Origin: Heterocephalus glaber
Lineage: Eukaryota > Chordata > Mammalia > Rodentia > Bathyergidae
Direction: 5' to 3'
Length of the DNA stretch: 64,000 nt
Assembly: GCF_000247695.1 (NCBI RefSeq)
Contig: NW_004624730.1
Coordinates: 31,448,401 to 31,512,400, forward strand
A model generated the notes under the pieces. It was not told where the DNA came from, did not search any database, and was given only the letters and a program-made list of their open reading frames with translations. The translations under genes were made by a program, and so were the position numbers. Of this stretch, positions 47,170 to 58,222 are shown one piece after another (position 1 is the first letter of the stretch; every line of letters begins with the position of its first letter).

Positions 47170-47560
47170 CTGTCTTAGTTACTTTTCTCTTTGCTGAAAC
47201 AAAATACCTGCCACTCAAAGTTAAGGGACAAAAGGTTTATTTAGCTCATAGTTTGCAGAGGTTTCAGCCCATAGTCGGTTGGCTCCAAGGCAACATGGCA
47301 GAGGAGAAGCAGTTCATGTTAGACAGAAAGTAACAAAATCAACAAGGGACCTAAACTGTATCTTTCTTCCCCTTTTATCTTATCCAGACTACTTAGGGCA
47401 GGTGGCACTCACACCCTTAATCCTAGTGCCCTTGAGCCTAGTATTGCAACAGGAATCAATTCCAGCATCACACACTCTAGATCCAGCCACCTCTGAAAAA
47501 GCCCCACTTATGACTTCATGAAGATTTGAGAGACATCTAAACACAAGCCATGACAGTAAC
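47170..47560 (-). mobile_element. MaLR-type solo LTR (MT/ORR1/MST-like)
   Basis: CTGTCTTAGTTACTTTTCTC at the left, AAAAGGTTTATTTAGCTCATAGTTTGCAGAGG, CATGGCAGAGGAG, CATCACACACTCTAG, AAAGCCCCACTTATGAC, AGACATCTAAACACAAGCC at the right. Minus-strand orientation (the reverse complement starts with the usual LTR 5' end). Fifty bases separate it from a second copy. Confidence 0.8.
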
Positions 47561-47611
47561 CAAACCATAACAGACCTCTCTGCAGGCCTTGCCTAAGTCC
47601 TAGGTAGCCTC

Positions 47612-48036
47612 CTGTCTTAGTTACTTTTTTGTTGCTAGGACAAAATGTCCAAGGCCCACAAGATAAAAGCAGAGAGGTTTACTTTGGATCACAGTTTGTA
47701 GAGGTTTCAGTACATAGTCAGCTGGCTCCAACACAGGACAGCACAGCAAAGGGCTATGGTGGAGGAGAAACAGTCAGTGGCATGATATGATGGAAGTAGT
47801 GAGCCTTCTTCTTCTTTCCGTTTTTATTCCATCCAGCCTAAAAACCTATTAGGTGGTGCCACCCATACCCAGGGTGTGCCTTTTCTCTTCAGTAAATTCA
47901 TCATCCACACCCTGAACTATGCTAAACCAATCAGTCAGCTAATCCAGTGTCACACACCCATGATTCAGTCACTCCCATAAGCCCCACCTATAAGCACATG
48001 GGACTTTGGGGGAACATCTAAATATAAGCCATAACA
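47612..48036 (-). mobile_element. MaLR-type solo LTR, second copy
   Basis: CTGTCTTAGTTACTTTTTTG, GAGGTTTACTTTGGATCACAG, GTAGAGGTTTCAG, CCAATCAGTCAGC, GGACTTTGGGGGAACATCTAAATATAAGCC. Same family and orientation as 47170-47560 but clearly different in sequence, so these are two separate insertions rather than the LTR pair of a single provirus. Confidence 0.8.
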
Positions 48037-50033
48037 TTGCCCTTGCATTGACCAAGGACACACCATCTCCCTCAGCTCTTGCTTCTCCAACTCCATTTTC
48101 TCTCTCCTGGGCAGAGAGTAGCTGAATTAACTTGGCCCAAATGAGTGTGCTTTTATGCTGCCATTTAATACACATGATTTAGGAAGGGCCTCATGAAGTA
48201 TCTTTTCTCATTTAATATTTAGTTGGCACTCTTTTGGGTTAAAGCATAGGTATGTAGCATGGCCTTTACCCATTTCCTATTCCTGCAAAGGCTTTTATTA
48301 AACATTGTCTGACAGTATTTAAAAACTAATTAGGAGTATCTGAATGGCTTAATGGAGATTTCACTATCCTTTCTTTCCTCCCGTATTCTCATTATTCTGT
48401 AGTCATAGTTCCAAAATTGAGACTTCAGCATTGGAACACCTCTTTGATGCAGAAGGTCAGGACCTTTACCCAGGCTATTTCCAGTACTCCATTATTCATT
48501 TGGATTGGCAGTTCTCTTAATTAACACCTTGTCTCTATTGACTGCAAAAGTTCAGAGTTGGGAGCTAATGCCAAGAGCATATGTAATCTTTAATATGAAT
48601 TTGCCACACTCAAAATGGAAATAATTTTATCTAAAACATGAGGCCAGCAATGTCTTTAAATACACCAGAAAGTTATATTTTTCAAGTATTAATTATTGAT
48701 CATTATTGATAATAATGATAAATTATTATCATTTCTCATTGCTAATGATTTACATAGAGAGAAGTTGTTTGTTGTCAAAATGAGAGGTTACAAAGGTAAG
48801 GCAGATAGTGGTATTGTTTACAATGATAAACTATCTAAATAAATATTCATGAAAGCATTAAGACAGGGCATATTTAGCATATTCTTCCAGTTTAAAAAAT
48901 ACAATTAATTCTTGTGTTTATATGCAGTGCTTCTCTTGAGAAACTGATAGGATAAAATCCAAATGGCACATTATCACAAAGAGGAATAAATAGCACCCTA
49001 TGTGGAAACAATTGGAGGAGCATTTTCCTTTTACTGTTGGTTCCTGCCATCAGGATAGTCACACCTCACTATAGTCACTTGAACTCTACAGTATTAATAG
49101 CATGCCACTTGGCTCATAGGCATAAAGATATTAAGGGCTGTCTGATTTTCCTAATGAGCTTGACTAATTGATGGGGGTCAGAACAACATCAAGAGTCTGG
49201 CAAGGTTAATTTGCAGATTGACATTTTATTGTTTTGTTTATCACTTATTAATTATTCTTAACAACCATATCAGAATGTTCTATTTCAAAAACTGAATCTA
49301 CCATTAGTGTACACTTTTCCTACATAGACATTTTTGGTTTTCATTTGTCTTCTTTACCCGTAGAACACATATTTTAAATCAAGCAATAAAAGTGTAGTAC
49401 TTAGGGGATATTTCTGCACTGTAGAATAAATATATTTATAAATTTGCAAAAATATATTGGTAATATTGAAACAAAGTAAAATGATAAGAGTTATAGAATG
49501 GCCTTTGCTTGTTCCCATTCAATAGAAGTTTCCTTGTAAGGAATTCAAAGTATGCTATGTTTACAAACCTTGAAACAGATGAATGTCTTATTTCATCCTT
49601 TCTAAGAAGAAAGGAAAAGTCTTTTATGATTAAATCATTTTACTAATACATGATTTTGCTGAATCAAACATTGATTTCTACTCTATACTTAAGATTGCTG
49701 TACAGAATCCTCCTTAACTGGAAAAAAGGGTAAATCAATCATGTTTTACTTCACTTATCAAAAGAATAAAAATAGCTACAATGTGATGTTTGAAAAATTA
49801 CCCTGAATTTTTAAATAGTTCCTGTGAATTGTCATTTTTTTACCCAACTGAAATTTCTTAATTACCTGAGATAGATTGAATATATAGACACCCTACCAGA
49901 CTAGACTACCAGTGGAACTCTAATCCACAATCTGCAGAACCACTCCAGGAATAATCTCTGTACCAATTGGCTCACAAATAGCTGGGAATTGATTGATACA
50001 CAGAGCTTTCTATTTTTTGCCCCTCCCTCTGCT
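48037..50033. other. unassigned AT-rich sequence
   Basis: No gene or repeat recognised across about 2 kb. A short AT-only palindromic stretch (ATTATTGATCATTATTGATAATAATG) lies at 48692-48717. The purine-pyrimidine mix is otherwise ordinary. Confidence 0.4.
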
Positions 50034-50295
50034 ATTATTTGCATCTGAAGTGTCTCCCAAAAGTCCATGTGTTTAACAGTCCCCAGAGTGGTGCTATGGG
50101 AGTGTGACCCTGGTCCTTTCCTCTTCCTGTCTTTCATTTACGGACCATGATGTAAAGACTTTTACTGTACCATGTGCACAACAGGGCCAACCAATTATGA
50201 ACTAAAACCTCCAAAACTGTCAGTCAAAATGAACTATGTCTCGATAAGTTGTTTATCTCAGGTGTTTGTTTTACTGACAGAAAACTGAGTAACAT
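50034..50295 (+). mobile_element. MaLR-type solo LTR, partly deleted
   Basis: TTTGCATCTGAAGTGTCTCCC, AAAGTCCATGTGTTTAACAG, then ACTAAAACCTCCAAAACTGTCAGTCAAAATGAAC, ATAAGTTGTTTATCTCAGG, GACAGAAAACTGAGTAAC. Same family as 11968, in the plus orientation, shorter in the middle. Confidence 0.78.
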
Positions 50296-50878
50296 AACTT
50301 CCAACTGACAATCAATACAAGAAAGCAAAATATATGCCATTCTCCAGTCTCATAGGATGCTCCACACCTAGCCAGCCCCCAGTTTCCCATGCCAACAGCC
50401 TCCAGCAAGAGCATATCTGAAACCTCCCCCCCCCCCCGCTTTAATGCTTTTTCTCTCATTTGGCTCCCTTCTAGTTTTTACCAAACACAAGTTCCCTTCT
50501 ATAGCTGATTCCCTTCTATAGCAAGCTCTGACTACATAGCCTTTGCATATTCCCTTTGAATGGTCTTCATTTATTTCTACACTTGGGAATAGACTACATT
50601 TTTCTAAGCCCTATTCTTAAAATGTGGCACTATTTTATCAATAAAATGCATTTTATATGACTCTTAGGTTCCATAAGTCAGTTATATCTCCCAAAAAGTG
50701 ATATCCAATTTTATCTGTATTTTTTAAATATGATTGATTTTTTAACCCAAAAATAATTTAAATTATTTTTAAGAAAGAAGTCTCTTAGTTTACTGAATAT
50801 AATGCATTCAATAACTTTCTAAAATCAAGTCAAGGGATTATATTACTTACAACTAAAAGGAATAATAGCATTTAAAAT
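50296..50878. other. unassigned sequence with a C12 run
   Basis: A run of twelve C at 50426-50437. AGCTGATTCCCTTCTATAGC shows a short local duplication at about 50496-50522. No gene recognised. Confidence 0.4.
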
Positions 50879-50889
50879 AGTCTTTCCAG

Positions 50890-50978
50890 GACGGGATTTA
50901 GCTCAGTGGTCCCACTGCCTGCCTCACAAGCACAAGGTCCCAAGTTCGATGCCTGGTACCATAAAAAAAATTTTAAAA
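50890..50978 (+). mobile_element. ID-type SINE with exact 11-bp target-site duplication
   Basis: GACGGGATTTAGCTCAGTGG, CTGCCTGCCTCACAAGCACAAGG, AAGTTCGATGCCTGGTACC, A-rich tail. AGTCTTTCCAG at 50879-50889 is repeated exactly at 50979-50989. Confidence 0.92.
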
Positions 50979-50989
50979 AGTCTTTCCAG

Positions 50990-51341
50990 AAAGGTTTTTA
51001 AAAGTAGAATCAAAAATAGAAGACACACTCTGGAAAATAAGGTTTTCATAAGCTTCATAGTTTCCTGGTTTTAAATTATTAAAAAGTGCATAAATTTTAA
51101 ATAGGCCAAGCAAAATTCCTAATGGAAGATGACTTAACATCTACAACTGTTTGGGGGTTTATTTTAGTAATTACTATTATGCTGAGCAATAATCATAGTT
51201 ATGCCACAATGATGTGGGACAGCCATGTTCATAGTGTACCTAAAATTAAAATGCATACACATACCATTAAAGAAAAATAAAACTGTCAAGGCCCCAAGGT
51301 CAAATTTGAAGCCATCAGTCTCAGGAGTGTCATATCTTGGA
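50990..51341. other. unassigned sequence
   Basis: Nothing recognised before the KRAB retrocopy. Confidence 0.4.
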
Positions 51342-51690
51342 CTTCCGGTGTCATGTCGCCCAAGCAAGTGTCCCGAGCTGGGTGCTGAGAGCCCCCAGCG
51401 GGCTAGACCGCCTTCTGTGACTTCTGCTGGCTGCAGGCTGCATGGGAAGGACTCCAGGGACCGGGAGCCACCAGGGACCGGGAGCGATGGAGGCAGTGAC
51501 CTTTGAGGATGTGGCTGTGAACTTCACCAGGGAGGATCCAGGGCTTTGCTGGATCCATCCGAAAAGAAGCTCTACAGAGATGTGATGTGAGAAACCTTTA
51601 GGAACCTGGCTGCCATAGGAAGAAACTCAGGTGACCAGCAAGTTGAAGATGAATACAAAACTTGCAGGAAAAGTCTAAGATTTTCCTCCA
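51342..51690 (+). pseudogene. KRAB zinc-finger gene 5' end, intron-less retropseudogene, broken
   Basis: KRAB zinc-finger proteins are nuclear transcriptional repressors, with KRAB recruiting KAP1. A GC-rich 5'UTR-like leader (51342-51486) with CTTCCGGTGTC leads to ATG at 51487. The frame starts MEAVTFEDVAVNFTRED, the opening of a KRAB A-box, then shifts. In the neighbouring frame it goes on LLDPSEKKLYRDVM, a stop (TGA in place of a Gln codon), ETFRNLAAIGRN and QQVEDEYKTCRKSLR. A-box, next exon and linker are joined without introns, as in a retrocopied mRNA. No C2H2 zinc-finger array follows; the sequence becomes unrecognisable past 51690. GGGACCGGGAGC is locally duplicated at 51458-51484. 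Leader CpGs are richer than the surroundings. Not functional. Confidence 0.8.
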
Positions 51691-52109
51691 GTCTTACAAA
51701 GAAAATTTAAGCACTGAGAACACTGATCTTCACCAAAGCCATAAACCTCATAGTGATCATTTCTTCCATGGTGAGGGGCACATGTTGGCATAGGTACTTC
51801 AGACATCACAGACATGAAGTTCAAATACGCTGCTCATGACTAATGATTTTATTCATCTTAGAGACACTGAAGACAACAATGTCAATAAGGCTACCATATA
51901 CTAGCCCATAAAGCATTCCTATGTAAATACAATAGAATCAAAATTATTGCATGCATATTATCAGATCATAGGGCAATGACACTAGAAATGTCAAAAATGT
52001 ATAGAAACTATGGGAACTTGAGAATATAATCTTCTATTAATGAGTCTCAGAACAAATTAAAGAAAACATGAGTTTCTAGAGTCCAATTAAAATACCATTT
52101 GTGGGAAAA
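51691..52109. other. unassigned sequence after the KRAB pseudogene
   Basis: It may include decayed linker sequence from the same retrocopy (CCAAAGCCATAAACCTCATAG). No zinc-finger motif C-x2-C...H-x3-H is visible in any frame I read. Confidence 0.35.
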
Positions 52110-52557
52110 TGAAAGCACCTTAAGACCAAAATATTATGAGAAATAAATAAGACACACAAGCTTAAATAATACCTGGTTTCTAGTAAATGAAAACCACAAT
52201 ATATAACTGAAGTTCAGAATAAAAGATAGGCAGTAGGAAAAATCAAAATGAATGTTTAGCATGTGGGTAGTGAACTGAGAGATAGGAGGAAGGGAGGGAG
52301 GGAAATGAGATCAGAAAAGAGTGACAAATTGTGAAGTGCTGTGTACATGCACCAAGTCCATATCAAGAATGTGTTTATCATGTGCTACACACATACTGTA
52401 ACTATATACAAAGAGGTACAGTGGATTCAGGGAGGGGAGAGAAAGGATTAAAACTATTACAAATTATGTACATGTACCAACTCCTCACTATACATGTAAT
52501 CATCATGTACTACAAACTTGTACTACCAAGAAACAATTTAACAATTAAAAACATTGA
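52110..52557 (+). mobile_element. L1 3' end(s)
   Basis: AAGCACCTTAAGACCAAAATATTATGAGAAATAAATAAGAC and ACACAAGCTTAAATAATACC begin the L1 3'UTR. TGTACATGCACCAAGTCC and TGTACATGTACCAACTCC are two versions of the same tail motif at about 52342 and 52467, so two ends may be merged. Confidence 0.7.
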
Positions 52558-52559
52558 AT

Positions 52560-52646
52560 TTGGGCCAGGGATTTAACTCAGCATTTCCGCTGCCTGCTTT
52601 GCAAACGCAAGGTCCTGAGTTCAATCCCTGGTACCAAAAAAAAAAA
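52560..52646 (+). mobile_element. ID-type SINE between L1 3' ends
   Basis: GGGCCAGGGATTTAACTCAGC, CGCTGCCTGCTTTGCAAACGC, TGAGTTCAATCCCTGGTACC, then A11. Its A tail runs into a further L1 3'UTR. Confidence 0.88.
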
Positions 52647-52915
52647 TCAGACTCGCAAGCTTAAATATCACATGGTCTGTCTTATATGAGTAACTAAAAA
52701 TAAAAATAATTTGAAGTGAAACATACAAAATACACAGTAGAAAACAAAGAGAAAGTTCTTTTTCCAGAGTTAATGGGGTCAAGAGATGGGTGAAGGGAGA
52801 AAGATGGAGAAGTGGATGAAAAAGATGAAGATGTGTTATATGTATGCACCGACTTTCCACGATGAATGTGATTATCATGTACTGTGAACATTTACTAATA
52901 CAAATAAATAATGAA
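52647..52915 (+). mobile_element. L1 3'UTR, second fragment
   Basis: AATCAGACTCGCAAGCTTAAATATCACATGG parallels the start of the 52110 fragment, then GGGTGAAGGGAGAAAGATGG and ATGCACCGACTTTCC, ATGAATGTGATTATCATG. It is a second L1 3' end rather than the continuation of the first. Confidence 0.7.
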
Positions 52916-53890
52916 AGAGAGTGTCATATCTTTACTTGGTTCTTTATTTAAATAGGCCGCCAAGTATGTTAGTCCAAAAGAGGAGAGAGCTCAAGAAAGT
53001 ACCTATCCTTGTCCAATCCACTTATGCTGTGAAGGCAACTCTTAATAGTTCTCTGCAACACCAGCACTCTCTTCCTTAGAAATGCATCACAAACAAGGCT
53101 TAACTGGCATTAAGAGTACCATGCATTTTCCTGCTGGTCTTCCAAATAAATCATCACATATTGTTTTTTAATTTAATACACTTTAGTTTAAGATATTTTA
53201 GGTATTTGATTTTCTTATTAATAAAAAAGCAAATGCTTTAAAATCTGTTCAATATTATAATCCATTATAGCACTATAAACAAATTTCAATTTTACAAAAT
53301 TCCTTCTGTCTTAAGAAATATCTCAATATTTTTATCCAATCCCAAATACCCAGGGAAACACTTATCTGAGATGTGAATATTAATTCCCCAAAACTTCACA
53401 GTACTGGTATACTAGATCATCTATTACTTCATTATGTTGGAAATCACAGTGCAGGTCACTCTAGAGCTGTCAGGGGGGTAAGGAAAGAACAAATTCCTGC
53501 TCATTTAATTCTATCCCAATTTTTATGCATTGTCATACCTGCATTCCTGGCTAGCAGGCCTCCTCCCCCTCTTATAAGGTTTTAAAGAAGAAAACTCTAA
53601 CAAGGCAGTAGGGTCTTACAGTTAGAAGTCCCAGACATCCATTTGACTTTTTCTTCCCCGACCTTACTAAAAAGAGGCAAGATATAGGTTTGCATGAATT
53701 TTTTATTATATTATGGTTGTTATAGTCAAATTTTGAGTTCAATGGAAAGTGTGGCCAAAAAAAGAAAAATCCCGGAACAAAGCATCTCATGGCATAGTGA
53801 ATTCTCAGAAAACTATGTGTTAAGAAAGCATCTGTGTTGTCTCATATCCAGCCTTTCTGTAAAAGCTTCTAGAGAAGGTTTTCCATCAAA
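52916..53890. other. unassigned AT-rich sequence
   Basis: No gene or repeat recognised. Confidence 0.4.
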
Positions 53891-53903
53891 AGAAGGGAAT
53901 TAG

Positions 53904-53985
53904 GGCCTGGGATTTAGCTCAGTGGTTCTGCCACCTGCCTCTCAGGCGCAAGGTCCCGAGTTTGATTCCCGGTACCAAAAAAAAG
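53904..53985 (+). mobile_element. ID-type SINE with exact 13-bp target-site duplication
   Basis: GGCCTGGGATTTAGCTCAGTGG, CACCTGCCTCTCAGGCGCAAGG, CGAGTTTGATTCCCGGTACC, A8. AGAAGGGAATTAG at 53891-53903 is repeated exactly at 53986-53998. Confidence 0.93.
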
Positions 53986-53998
53986 AGAAGGGAATTAG

Positions 53999-54198
53999 CC
54001 AAGAAAAAAAAAAGATATGGGACACAGTAAACAGGAAATCGAACAAAAGAAAAGAAGCAAAGGAAATCCCTAGAATCACAAAGGAGACCCCAGGACAAAA
54101 GATCAGGGAGTAATCCAAGGGTCTCAATGAGAATATTCTCTGAAAAAATATCGATAAATATCTGAAGCAACTGAACATCTTTGAAGGATGATTTATAT
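53999..54198. other. short unassigned interval
   Basis: Purine-rich, nothing recognised. Confidence 0.4.
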
Positions 54199-54335
54199 CA
54201 AGGGTCTGCAAACTATAGCCTGAGAGCCTAATCTACAACAGCAGAGTTGAGTAGTTGTGACAGAAACCTCAAGATCTAAAGGATTAAAAACCTAAAAGAT
54301 TTATAGCTCTTTGTAAAAAAGCTTTGCCAAAAAGG
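54199..54335. mobile_element. hAT-Charlie-type non-autonomous DNA transposon fragment
   Basis: CAAGGGTCTGCAAACTATAGCC, AACAGCAGAGTTGAGTAGTTGTGACAGAAACC, TTTGTAAAAAAGCTTTGCC match a mammalian hAT MITE whose two ends are GGGTCGGCAAACT-like inverted repeats. The central part is deleted relative to the roughly 230-bp full element. Confidence 0.7.
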
Positions 54336-56801
54336 CTTGAGGTTGAAATAGCAATAAGCACATTAGGAAACTAATGCCCAGAAAAAGCAAAAGAAGTTAA
54401 AGAATGATGAATTACTCCAGTGAAAACAATGAGTTGTGTACAAAAAAGGAAAAATAATAATTTAATAAGTGACTCAGCTGCACATTACATTTTATAACTA
54501 TTACAATATAAATATTGAATATTTATATAAGCAAAATTACATATTTGGGGAGGATAATGAGAGCTGGGGGAAAAAGGAGGGTTGGTTCCAACTTTGTCAT
54601 ACATAATGGGAATTCAATAGAGAATTGAAAAAATGAAAAATCAGAGAGTAACAATTAATAACATTTTTAGAAATATATGCATCATCTAAAGGAGATCAAA
54701 CTGATTACCTCTGAGGGATGGGGGAAAACACAAAAAAAGAATTAACACGGCTGTTCTGCTAACAAGACTTGTACAACTCTTGGATTCAAATTATGTGTGT
54801 ATTTATTTTGAAAACTAAAATTAAAATAAAAACCAAAATAATTTTGGCCTAGCATAACATAAAAATCACTCATGAAGCATCAATAGCATCTCAGTAAGTT
54901 TTTAGTCTGGGACAAGGTGCTACCTTCGTGCATTCAATTCTCACATTAATCAGAGTTAGAACAATTATCCAAAAGGACTAATTCACATTATTTGTGCACT
55001 CTACTGTGAACACACTTATTTTTATGTACTAACAGTGAAGTCCCCCTGATTCCATAGCATTTCAATGTAATTGTGACATTCTGAAATAATTTCTCCAAGG
55101 AGTGTTAAATAATTCTGGAAATTACTAATTTGTGTCCACACTATAAACTACTATTTATATTTTAGCTTCTCTGCCTACAAAATAAAAAAACGAAAGTTAG
55201 AAAAAACAGGTATATCCTTAGATTATTATTCAGAAAAGGACAAATAGGAATTCTTTGGTACAAGGTAATAGGAAATTTTTAAACACTACATAAAAACAAT
55301 ATGTACCTTATAAACCAAAAAAATATTTGCTGGAGCTATTTTCATTCTCTTTTGACATTTAACAGATTCATACAATATTCTGTCCAACTATCCTGAATGC
55401 CAAGTTACAACTAAAGCCTTCTTGTTTTCTAAAGGGTATTTGCAATTTACAGTGCTTTTTTCCCCAATATCACAGCAGCTCTTTGGCTTATATTTCATGC
55501 TTTTAATTTTTGCTTTGATAAATAAATAATATACAACCTATTAAGTCTGCCTACAAAGAATAGGAAAGGCATTCCTATGTATAATCACAAAATTGAGCTT
55601 CTCTTTTGTTTATGCCTGTATAATTCAAAATATCATTGCATTTCATGTCCCTGATTCCCCTGACAATAATCTGTCCTTTTCATACTACATCTAAGACTTG
55701 ATTCATCAACTATGAGGTCATTACTATTTGGGTACTGGCATTTCAAAATGTAACAGTGATAGAATACAATGAGTCTTGTGTTGAGAAACTTTTACAACCA
55801 CCAAGGAATCCATATAATATGAAAGAAAAAAGATGAGCTCATGCATAAAATGTATTAGTGTGAACTGAGGTATTGAAAATTGCTATGCCTTGATGTCAAA
55901 TAAAGATCTTTATCTCTCTTGACTCTTTGAATGTACAGACTGCAAGATTGAATGATATGGTTACAATCATCTGAAGTCTGTTTGTTCTTAACTTTTAATA
56001 CCTTCTGTTCAAAGTGACTGCTATCATCAAAAGAAAACAGATCAGTCAGTACCTTTTAAAGATATGTTCCATATAATTTTTAGTGGATTTTTAAACTTCA
56101 TCATGTAGTTTAGAAAGATGTAGTACTAAAACCATCAGGATCCAAGTTGAATTCTGTCAGCCAGAAAGTTTTTAGTACATTATACCAAAAATAAAGATAA
56201 AGGATAACAAAATATAAATCTCAAAACGTCACAGAAAACGTTCTTGTTTTATTTCTTGTTATTCCTTTCTCTGACTCTCTAGGCTACAGACATCTAAAAT
56301 TGCTACACTGAGACTTTTTTTCTTTGCAGCCTCCGTCTTGGGAATCTAGAATTTCTGACTGAGAGATTATATTCCCCCTTATCCTTGAGAAGTTGAAGAA
56401 AATTCGTACTGCTTTGTTTTCTGTTTTAAAAACTCCAGTTCCCTGGATTGATTTCAGTGCTAAAATGTCTCCTTTTCTCCTTTTGAGTTGTCCTCTTTTG
56501 AGTTGTCCTCTCACTCAGAGGAGACATTATTTTCCTCCTTTAACTTTAGATTGAAAAAGGAAAGACACCTAAAATAACTTAAAAATTCAAAGCAACCAGC
56601 ATCCTCATTTCAAACACAGAGGTTTGCATGACTCAACAGATCACTCATCTGATTTGCCTGTGATTTGGGAATTCCTACAATTTCAGCTATTGCAACAGAC
56701 TCATCTAATGTTAAGCCTGTGTTTCAAAGACACCTTTTTCTGGAGAGTTGTCTCTGTTCTGTCAGTTGGGTCCATTATCTGGTTTCTAATCCACTGCTTG
56801 C

Positions 56802-56833
<32 letters not shown>

Positions 56834-57729
56834 TTTTTCTTATCCCTGGTGCTCATGTATGGTCCTTGGTACATCACTGGCCACCAAAACTTTTCAATCA
56901 TTAAATTAGATTATTTGTTCAAAAAATTATGGATTACCTTCTTCAGTGAGGAACTATGCCAGATTCAGCAAGAAACTGTCAAAAACCAAACACAGATCTC
57001 ACCAGGGATCTCACAGTATAATAAAGATAAAGAGTGCACCAATAAATTCCAAAGAAGGATATATAAGCCTACCAGAAGACAGGTGCAAAAAATGTGTTCT
57101 GAGATAAGAAGGATTACTGGACTGTAAGGAAACTTGGAGCAGGGATAAGAAAAAGAGATATGGAAAAAGTAAAGATAAGATTTGAAAATCCTTCATATGT
57201 ACACAATTTGAGGGAGGGCACAGAGGGGATCAAGGTGTAGAGGAAACAATATAAATGGTATGTGGCATAGAATCCTTATGTGAAATATTTGTTTGACTAT
57301 AGAATCTTGATATGAAATATTTTTTGACCAGTGTTCAGCCATAAAACCAAAATTTCATTTCACTCTCAGTTCCATTGGTTTAAAAGAGTTCATAAGATAC
57401 TTATCCACATTAGAATTAGAGACTTTTCTCATAGAACATAGTATTTGACTGACACTGTATAGTGTTTTTAATCTACATGATATTCATAAGGATTATTAAT
57501 GACCTTTGCTATGGTTGCCTAGACGCGCTCAATGGTATAACACAAGCAAGAGCCAGGTAGAATTCCCATCCATAAAAAATCTATTTTAGTCAACTCCAAA
57601 TGACTAAGAGATTCTCCATGCTTACAGACTTTATAAATCTCTTATGTCAATTTGCCCAGTGAGAACATTTCCATAAAGAAAGAGTAGTATCAGTGTTGAC
57701 ATGTAAAATATGACTAAGAACCAAGTGGA
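54336..57729. other. 3.4 kb of unassigned AT-rich sequence
   Basis: No named repeat apart from a (TTTC)n tract at 56805-56838 and the tandem TTTTGAGTTGTCCTC pair at 56479-56509. A 167-codon plus frame at 56624-57127 exists only because the TTTC repeat reads through; see rejected items. No splice-flanked coding block recognised. Confidence 0.45.
56805..56838. repeat. (TTTC)n microsatellite
   Basis: About eight CTTT units. Confidence 0.9.
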
Positions 57730-58040
57730 GGGCATGTGCTTGTGGCCAAGCACTCCAGGTCAGTGCACATCATGACAAAGCCTTAGTGACAAGAAGGAAT
57801 TCAAACTTGGTAGCTGACACAGAAGGAGTGAGAGGCAGTGTATGGTAAGATTAACCTGGAGATCGCAACACAGCTTGGATGAGTTTAAGGCTTTTGGTCA
57901 ATGTCCAGAGTCTTGAGAAGTCAGAGAAGAATTTCAGGTAAACAACTGACATAATCAGAATAGAACATTTTGAAGACAACCCTGATAGGAGTGAAATGAC
58001 TGGTAAGGATGGGTCAAGAGTAGAATAAAAAATCATTTAG
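57730..58040 (-). mobile_element. L2 LINE relic
   Basis: TTTTGGTCAATGTCCAGAG, ACTGACATAATCAGAATAG, GACAACCCTGATAGGAG recall the reverse complement of an internal L2 segment. Heavily diverged. Confidence 0.45.
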
Positions 58041-58150
58041 AGGCCAGGCATAGTAGCACATACCTATAATCCCAGAACTTGGGAGGCTGAGGCAGAGGGA
58101 TCACAAATTCAAGGCTAGCCTTGTCTATGCAGTGAGTTCAAGGCCAGTGA
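58041..58150 (+). mobile_element. B1 SINE
   Basis: AGGCCAGGCATAGTAGCACATACC, TAATCCCAGAACTTGGGAGGCTGAGGCAGAGGGATCAC, CAAGGCTAGCC: a well-preserved B1. The phrase GTGAGTTCAAG is duplicated at its right end before the GA tract. Confidence 0.9.
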
Positions 58151-58163
58151 GTTCAAGAAAGAA

Positions 58164-58216
<53 letters not shown>

Positions 58217-58222
58217 AGGGAG
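58151..58222. repeat. (GA)n simple repeat, B1 tail
   Basis: AAGAAAGAAAGAGAGAG grading to GAGGGAGAGGGAGGGAGG: a polypurine tract probably grown from the B1 A-tail. Confidence 0.9.

Noticed and set aside
50426..50437. C12 run as a G-quadruplex
   Set aside because: A single run without three further G runs nearby does not form the usual quadruplex pattern; it is a homopolymer tract.
56624..57127. 167-codon plus-strand open frame with a hydrophobic stretch like a membrane protein
   Set aside because: The hydrophobic part (Ser-Phe-Leu repeats) is the translation of the (TTTC)n microsatellite. Other frames are open in the same place and the flanks show no conserved coding pattern.
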